Source of the DNA: Bigelowiella natans CCMP2755
Taxonomy: Eukaryota; Cercozoa; Chlorarachniophyceae
Length of the DNA: 53,959 nucleotides
Direction: 5' to 3'
Assembly: GCA_000320545.1 (NCBI GenBank)
Contig: ADNK01001585.1
Location: 1 to 53,959, forward strand
Shown piece after piece: positions 47,682-53,959 of the stretch. The notes under the pieces were generated by a model that worked only from the letters and a program-made list of their open reading frames with translations, was not told the DNA's origin and ran no database searches. The position numbers and the translations under genes are program-made. Numbering within the stretch: position 1 is the stretch's first letter; each line of letters opens with the position of its first letter.

Positions 47682-50600
47682 TCTAATTATACTTCCGTCG
47701 TTGCAACGATATAGAGCAGGTACTACTAATTGATTCTTATCTGACGCAATTAATCGACCGATTGATCGATCAAAAAACCTTTTATCAGTCTTTTCATGAC
47801 AATATTTCTTCTTCTTTGCCCACCATAAATAGTAGTAGTAGTAGTAGTAATAGTAGTAGTAGTAGTAGTAGTCATTGTTAAGCTGATAAAGTGTGAAGGC
47901 CGTCCTAAACTGTCCACCACTACCAACACTACCACCAATATAACCACTAAACCACCAACCATCATCAAAATATTATCGTGAATCACCATTTACCTTGGTT
48001 GTTTTTGGTAGATTTAGCATGTGAGAAGGTGGCTGCTGAGCTCTATCCCCGATCGACGATGAAAACGATGATGAGGATACATATGTTAGCGTCTTGAGAG
48101 GATGGGGTGAGGCCGTATTCACAGCAAGATACAAGGAAGAGAACGACGATGAAGAAAACATCGATGGAAGACACCTCTCTTCCTTAGCAGTATCGCCATC
48201 ATTTTTGTCCTCCTCCTCCTCCTCCTCCAAATTTAACTCTACACTGCAACTCTCTACTATCTCTTCTACTCCGAGAGAATATGCCGATGATTCCGCAGCA
48301 AACACTTGCGGAAATACCAACCTGAAACGCCAACAAAAGTTTTAAGAAAAGATGAGCATTCTTCATACGAAGTTGATCTTTTGCGTATGCGTGTGTATAC
48401 ATATGTGTAAGAGAGGAAGTGGAAGGAGGGTGGGGGCAGCGTCCTTATCTATGCTGAAATAGGAAAAGCATGCACATGATTAAATGTTACCCCGACACAT
48501 AGGAATGGGATATCCATAGATCACCAATTATAGTCGGAGTGGTGACTGATGATGACGATGATTGCGGCCGCAGCTGGGAAATGATGGCTTTGTCCGTCAT
48601 CTTTGCTGGTGAATCGGGTTTGAGAAGCATTCCATCAGCTCTTACAGATTTTAGGATAAGTGACACATTTGGAGAGAACATGGAATCACTAGGGAGAACG
48701 CTCGCTGTGCTTAACGTGCTTACTGCTGCTTGTAAATCAGGATACTCTTCAACCTGATGACACATACAAAAAAAACAGACAATGACAATACAACCACTAA
48801 AACCCAGGAATGATTGCAAGAATCCAGACTAGGGATAGCGGGGAGATGTCTTGAAAAGGTAATAAAAGAGGAGTAGAATGGGGAAACGAAGTAAATGTAT
48901 AATTGGTGAGAAAGGCGCAGAAAGCAACCATTTGTCCATCCTCCTCTCCTCCTTTTAGATAAGTGAGCAGATGCGACAAACAATTGCTCGTTAACCCTTA
49001 AACTCTAGGAAATATTTTCACATCACTACACTTAGTGCGGTAGCACATACTACTACTACTACCTGTGTTCCGTATCGGCCTATTTCAGAGCTATTTGACC
49101 AGAAGTTATCCTTAAGGGGTGCAAGTGCAAGCGCGTCACCAAAAATGGAGGTAATTCCAATTCTCCATTGGTCGCTGCCGGGTTTATAGTCTTCAGATGC
49201 CCTTGCTTGTGAGACCTGTGGTATTTCCACAGATTGCAGCACGAACCTCGAGGGCTCCATACAGTACTGAATGTACACACCATGTTTATGAGCTGATCTT
49301 CCCATTTGCAGCAACCAGGTCCGAGCGCTTGTGGCAGAGCTAAGTGTGCAGTGATTCATATCATCTTCACCGAACAACCAATCCTGTTCATACACGTAGA
49401 GTCCCCAGGATTTGCCATAATCGAATAAGAATTCCCAGAAACTTTGCTCCAAAGGAAAGCTCTTTTTGTCATCCATGCAAAACTTAAAATCACCTCCGTT
49501 TTGCTGGGCATAGTCAGTGTTATTGCTCCAAAACCGGTTATGTGCAATATATGGCCAATTGGTGTGGTTGTACACATAATCTAATCCATGTGGAAATACA
49601 TCCGGTTTTGCTGTCCAATTCTTTATTCCATGTGTTCCCCAACTCTTTTCATCTTGGTAGTACCACCAAGAATCAATCTGCAAGAATCGGTAGGGTATTT
49701 TCATTTTGTCTGTGTGCTGTTTTCTGACTTCGATCAAGGTTTCTTCGTAGCTCTTGTTACCCTCTGTGTTGTAATAGTACCAAGCTCCGTTGTCTGACAA
49801 TGGGGGTGAGGGGGGGAGAAGGACGACGATGACAATGAGTACAATGATGATGATGATGATGATGATGATGATGCTGAAGCTCACACATACACGCAGCACT
49901 ATATATTATGTATCTCTGTATCTCTGTCCGGGTTACTACTAATAATACCTATTAATACTTAACTTCCTTTCAATCAGTTGTTGACCCATATAACATCACC
50001 GAATTTTAGTATTTTCTACTTACCTGTGGCATAGCCCAGGTAATTTATTGTCAGATCTTGTTCAAGAGCAGCTCGCGACTTTCCATAATATTTGAGCAGC
50101 TTTTCCCCCCACATATGCATTGCTTTGTTTATTCCTTTGTCCGCACTTACAATGAACTTCATTTCGAAGTTGAGAGGTACCTAGTAGCAAGTACAGATAT
50201 AATTATGCATCATGATATTGCGATAAAGGTATCACTTTCATTGCCAATAGGTATGCCGTTCATATTGGTTTAGGTTTTGATTTTTTGGTCAACGATGGAT
50301 ATCTCAAAATTATTTCTAGTTTTAGTAGTAGAATTCTCAGTAATTTGGTAAATCGTATGGTTGACTAGAAGAGTACCTCAGTAACATTTCCCATGATTCC
50401 ATAGCGCAGTAGATTGGACGAGTTATCATTCACTTGGTTTGCAGACATAAATTGGGAGAAAGCCGACAAAACGATGGCGTCGCCTCCTGCTCGCTGTTGT
50501 GCTCTCTGGTTACTACTGGGCGAGTTATTTTTTGAACCATCATGATTCTTGTCTAAGTCGTTGTTACCATCATCATCAAATATTACTAATGGCCCTGTAC

Positions 50601-51694
50601 TCCTCATCCCCCCTGGAAGGGAATTGGAAGCATTTCCCCATCTGTCAATCACATATTCGGAGCCCATCATTGACCCCGCATAGGCTAAAAATCCTCGAGA
50701 ATATGACAATTTGTTTTTCTGTTTGTTCGGAAGTTGAAACGAAGGAAAACTAGTAATGACTTGATCTGGATCGTTTGCAGAAGTAATATTCAGGCCCTGG
50801 GGAAATCTGAACGGTTGGAAATAATTAATTGTTGTCTTTGTCCAAGTAATGGAAAGAGAGAGAAAACAGTAACAAAAACAAGCTTGAGATAGTGCTAGAA
50901 ATAGTTTTCAGAGCTTCTAGCCTTGAAAGAGAAAGTAGTGGGGGACTCCAGGATAATTCTTAAAGAGAGATGTATTAAAATGTCTTAGAAAACCCAGAAC
51001 TACTTCTCATTTCTGAGTTTACCTTAATCGTCATAACGTGATATCATAAAAAACAAACTGCCGCTGTTTTTTACTAGACTACCTTTGAGTGAAGATGATC
51101 TGGCCTCCTTCGTGATACTCAGAAACGGAAAACTCGACTTTAACAGAGTCTTCTGTCACCTTATTAGAGGCAGTAGCGTGTCTTCATTATGGTACTGCTT
51201 ACTTGTGCAGTATTTATTTAGGGTCTTCTCTGTTGTAACTACCCATGTGACAGTTGTTGTGTTGAAGCTCCCAAATATGTCAGAACCTTCGATTCCTCTT
51301 TCGATGGAGTACACTTTGAGCAGTCCGACAGAATTTTCCTGAAGGGTACATTCACACGAATGCAACATAAATGGTAACCAAAATTATCATTGTAATTTAT
51401 AGGAAGAGAAACCGTGGTTGAGGAAGGATTGGATGAGTGTAAACGGCCATTGCTTCGAATGAACACTTCGGAACTCCGTAACCACAGCTTGCCATCATGC
51501 ACCATCAAAATGTCGATGTTGCCATTTTCATTCACTTTTGCTTGCAACTTTAGTCCTACATAAATGGCAATCATTAACATTCTTGCTAGTTGTTGTCCCT
51601 CTATCTACTTACCTTGCGCCAAAGGACAGCACGAAGACGTTAAAAGGAGTTGCATCAGAAGGATGGAGAACGTAGAAATGGAGGGACAACGCAT
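47113..51694 (-). CDS. Secreted glycoside-hydrolase-like protein, 883 aa
   Basis: Eleven exons join in phase: 51694-51613, 51555-51413, 51338-51243, 51159-51083, 50806-50377, 50180-50024, 49793-49063, 48753-48491, 48321-47994, 47631-47539 and 47364-47113. The total of 2652 nt gives 883 residues. A signal peptide is clear: MRCPSISTFSILLMQLLLTSS, cleaved near PLAQ. A beta-sandwich-like N domain (residues about 28-320) is followed by a barrel-like domain (about 329-600). That domain has FLQIDSWWYY (Asp369), YVYEQDWL (Asp466) and YCMEPSRF (Glu508, Arg511). The Asp on a strand followed by Trp-Trp and a second Asp/Glu resembles clan GH-D (GH27/GH36) alpha-galactosidase-type enzymes, but I cannot assign a family. 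Several N-x-S/T sites fit secretion. The C-terminal 220 residues include acidic and Ser-rich insertions. Intron 7 begins with (GTA)n; the intron at 47632-47993 has two (AGT/ACT)n tracts. Confidence 0.85.
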
Positions 51695-51882
51695 ATTTTC
51701 CTTCAATTTTTCTCTTTCTTCTGGGAGCTACTTGGTTGTATGTGAGCTTATTGTTTCGGTGATGGAAATTTGTTTCACTTCGTTCAGTTTTCCCTCCCTA
51801 TTTTTCGAAGTGAAGTCCCGAGTGTCCCTTCTCCGGTTGGGTATCCGACGGAAATTGTGTTGTCCTTTTTCCGACAGCGATT

Positions 51883-51949
51883 GATTCCTCGAGATTCCTC
51901 GAGATTCCTCGAGATTCCTCGAGATTTCTCGAGATTTCTCGAGATTTCC
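51883..51949. repeat. 10-bp tandem repeat with CTCGAG cores
   Basis: Four units GATTCCTCGA, two units GATTTCTCGA and a partial unit. Each junction creates the palindrome CTCGAG. The array lies 190-255 bases upstream of the hydrolase ATG, with the unit in helical-turn spacing (10 bp), so all cores would face the same side of the DNA. Confidence 0.95.
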
Positions 51950-52059
51950 ATCATCAAGGCCGTTTTGGGCACAGAATGAAGATTTGCCACCAAAATCTGA
52001 CTTGAACGACACGGTTTTGAGTGAAAATTTGAGACTTGCATGATCTTGTGGTTTTTTTG

Positions 52060-52095
52060 GGGTGACCTTGTTCTAGATCTAGAACAAGGTCACCC
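52060..52095. repeat. 36-bp perfect palindrome, no spacer
   Basis: The left arm GGGTGACCTTGTTCTAGA is followed immediately by its exact reverse complement. The centre is TAGATCTA. T-rich sequence lies on both sides. An 18-bp perfect arm is not expected by chance. Confidence 0.97.
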
Positions 52096-52119
52096 GTTTT
52101 GGTTTCTTGTGTTTTTTTT

Positions 52120-52860
52120 CGATCAGGATGCCAGCATGCTGCTAGCATGGCTAGATGGCTAGTGGCCTGTGCATGTGCATTCGTGGACGTCGCTAGCTAG
52201 CTCTAGAGCTAGCACCAAAGTAGGTAATGGTGCATGTGCGCCATGCTTAGCATGCTCAGCTCGTCTAGCAATTGCTCGTCTAGAGCTGCAACGCACTGCA
52301 CGCTCTGGCGCTGGCACGTCAAGTGGCAGCTAGATCAATGTGAGGCATGCAAAAGCACACGCATGCTAGCATGCGCTTGCTAGCTTAGTCATCATGTCTG
52401 GCTAGCTAGCTAGCTGGCCACAGATGTCATGCAGTCCGCACGTGCATCACGATGCACTCTGGCATTTCACGTGCTAGCGTGGCATTGTTGATGGCGGAAC
52501 TTGCTGCATGGCCACAGATGCCAAGCACTTTTCGATCCCGCGAAATTGAGCGGATCCACAGAGACACATGGTCTTGTTTAGCAAGTTAGTTTGGGATGCA
52601 TGATTTGCCGTGAGCGTGACAATCGTGCACATCTAGACATGCTAGCATGCTAGCTAGCTAGCACATGCACCATTGCTAGACATTGGTGGACACAACTCAG
52701 CCTCGATGGCGAACGTGACATGACATGCGCACAAAAACATGATTGCGATGCTGCTTGCAAACGTGCATAGTGCCTACAATGCCTCACTAGCTTAGACCGT
52801 CATGTAGATAATTTAGCAATGATGACGACAATACCAGCCCCATAATCAACATCTAGAACA
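52120..52860. repeat. CTAG/GCTAGC/GCATGC island
   Basis: Same word content as the islands at 19.8, 31.2 and 46 kb; I count about a dozen GCTAGC. It lies downstream of the small minus ORF ending at 52903 and upstream of the hydrolase. Confidence 0.8.
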
Positions 52861-52902
52861 TGCTTACCGCTATCTCGGTACTACGCTGCTCTCTTGCCAC
52901 TA

Positions 52903-53085
52903 CTAGTATCTAAGCTGCTTTTTGGATCTTCCTAGCTTGTCGCTAGAAAAAATATCATCGGCTGCCTTCGCCGTAGGGTCATCCGTAGAAGCCAACTCTC
53001 TCTTCAGAACTGCGAGAGTGCGCAGTGTATTGTCCCTAATATCATCATTGTCCTTATTATTCTTATTCTTCAACGACGCAGCCAT
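52903..53085 (-). CDS. Small hypothetical protein, 60 aa
   Basis: A single open frame from ATG at 53085 to a stop at 52903. It is hydrophilic and helix-prone (RTLAVLKRELASTDDPTAKAADDIF) with Asn/Lys-rich N terminus and a basic C terminus (GRSKKQLRY). The composition looks like real coding sequence. It could be a complete micro-protein or the first exon of a longer gene, since it is divergent from the gene starting at 53259. No family recognised. Confidence 0.5.
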   Translation of the reverse strand: MAASLKNKNNKDNDDIRDNTLRTLAVLKRELASTDDPTAKAADDIFSSDKLGRSKKQLRY

Positions 53086-53167
53086 TTAGATAGAGGGCAC
53101 GACGTGTGCGTGTTGCGAAGGCTTTCGTGTGCTCGCCTTCGATTTTCAGAGCACGAAGAACGAATAC

Positions 53168-53171
53168 TCTC

Positions 53172-53229
<58 letters not shown>

Positions 53230-53245
53230 GCATACACACACACAC
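53168..53245. repeat. (CT)n(CA)n microsatellite in a divergent promoter gap
   Basis: CT repeats pass into CA repeats in the 173-base gap between the start codons of the two divergent genes. CT/GA tracts near promoters can be GAGA-factor-like or triplex-forming; that role is inference. Confidence 0.85.
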
Positions 53246-53258
53246 TCGCGTGCGCTCG

Positions 53259-53959
53259 ATGGAATTACGTGGTAGCGAAGATATCCACAACGTCCTCGTG
53301 ATCCATGTCGACAACCCCTATGATGATAGTAGCAGCATTAGCAAATGCGTGTTTGAGCAGGACGACGATGCGATCAGCCAAAAGGGAAGAAGAAGACATG
53401 AGACAGTTTGCTGTTGGTTTAATCTTGCAACTTCGCTGCTACTGTCTGATTGGCTTGATTTGCTGCTTGTTGGTGATTACTCTCCCGTCATTACCTTCTT
53501 CATCATCATCATCATCATCATCATCACCATCGCCGTCATCACCTCACAACCGCCAACAACATCACCTTTTGATTCCACGAGGCCCGTGAGTCCAGGCGCT
53601 ATAATAACAGATAAAAAACCGATATATCATATTGTCAGAGAGCCACGGCTCATCAAGCATGCAGCTCTTATCAAATTAACGTCTCCACACGAAAGGGACA
53701 TAGAGCCGTGCGTCCATCATCATAATCATCAAAACCATCATCAATTCGTTACCATTGAATCATCATCATCGTCATCATCACCACCACCAAACAATCTTCA
53801 TCATCCCCATCACTCTCTCACCCTTTGCCCATTTGACACCGCCGGTGGACTTGTCCAGCTTGCTTATCAAACGCTCAACGTACCTACCAAGAAATCGAGT
53901 TGCTCAATTGGAATCAACAAGGCAGCATCACACCAGCAATGGGATAGGGAGAGGAAGGG
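53259..53959 (+). CDS. Unknown membrane-type protein, truncated by window end
   Basis: From ATG at 53259 the frame is open to the window edge (233 codons). It encodes an acidic start (MELRGSEDIHNVLVIHVDNP), a hydrophobic segment made of an Ile run from an (ATC)n tract (about 53499-53525), then His/Ser/Pro-rich sequence. A second frame, from ATG at 53305, is also open to 53589. It reads a better membrane anchor (FAVGLILQ ... IGLICCLLVITLP) followed by a poly-Ser stretch from the same repeat, and ends at a strong GTGAGT donor near 53585. The second reading resembles a type II membrane protein. I cannot decide between them without the next exon. Confidence 0.4.
   Translation, partial: MELRGSEDIHNVLVIHVDNPYDDSSSISKCVFEQDDDAISQKGRRRHETVCCWFNLATSLLLSDWLDLLLVGDYSPVITFFIIIIIIIITIAVITSQPPTTSPFDSTRPVSPGAIITDKKPIYHIVREPRLIKHAALIKLTSPHERDIEPCVHHHNHQNHHQFVTIESSSSSSSPPPNNLHHPHHSLTLCPFDTAGGLVQLAYQTLNVPTKKSSCSIGINKAASHQQWDRERK

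Larger units (their letters stand above)
51695..52902. other. Hydrolase 5' flank with tandem array, palindrome and CTAG island
   Basis: No gene seen. From left to right it holds a 10-bp tandem array (51883-51949), a 36-bp perfect palindrome (52060-52095) and a CTAG/GCTAGC island (52120-52860). The first two are within 400 bases upstream of the hydrolase start codon. Confidence 0.7.

Overview
The window is nuclear DNA of a unicellular eukaryote. Genes are split by many short GT-AG introns (about 50-470 bases) with standard stop codons, in sequence full of (TA)n, (GA)n, (CA)n, (ATC)n and (GTA)n tracts. There is no bacterial gene organisation. The signal-type leader on a glutathionyl-hydroquinone reductase and the intron-rich architecture would fit a protist or alga, perhaps one with a secondary plastid, but I cannot name the lineage. 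All gene models were built by hand by joining exons whose splice sites and reading phases agree. Totals divisible by three and family motifs crossing the junctions support them.

Layout. 1-9.8 kb: a partial KxDL-like gene (-), a 193-aa membrane protein (+), an inserted element with 44-bp terminal inverted repeats and a 10-bp target duplication, and a 124-aa DUF599-like protein (-). 11-20 kb: a phytanoyl-CoA dioxygenase-family protein (+), an incompletely resolved protein (-), and a 758-aa SR-rich/coiled-coil protein ending in a CaaX box (+). 20-31 kb: UMP-CMP kinase (-, nine exons), a 696-aa secreted protein of unknown family (+), a repeat-rich stretch, and a 25-exon G-protein-coupled-receptor-kinase-type protein with RGS-homology and AGC kinase domains (+). 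32-46 kb: glutathionyl-hydroquinone reductase (-, 16 exons) and a 1487-aa coiled-coil protein (+, 17 exons). 47-54 kb: an 883-aa secreted glycoside-hydrolase-like protein (-), a 60-aa ORF (-) and a gene running off the right edge (+).

Organisation. Genes largely alternate in strand, giving divergent promoter gaps and convergent 3' gaps. Convergent and other gene-end gaps carry islands dense in self-complementary words (GCTAGC, CTAG, GCATGC). I saw none of these islands in the divergent 5'-5' gaps. This partition, a 36-bp perfect palindrome at 52,060, a CTCGAG tandem array upstream of the hydrolase, and the CaaX-tailed SR protein are the most unusual features. The genes do not form one pathway. 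Recognisable themes are membrane/G-protein signalling (the receptor-kinase-like protein and the lipidated coiled-coil protein), thiol/quinone redox (hydroquinone reductase), nucleotide metabolism and secretion.
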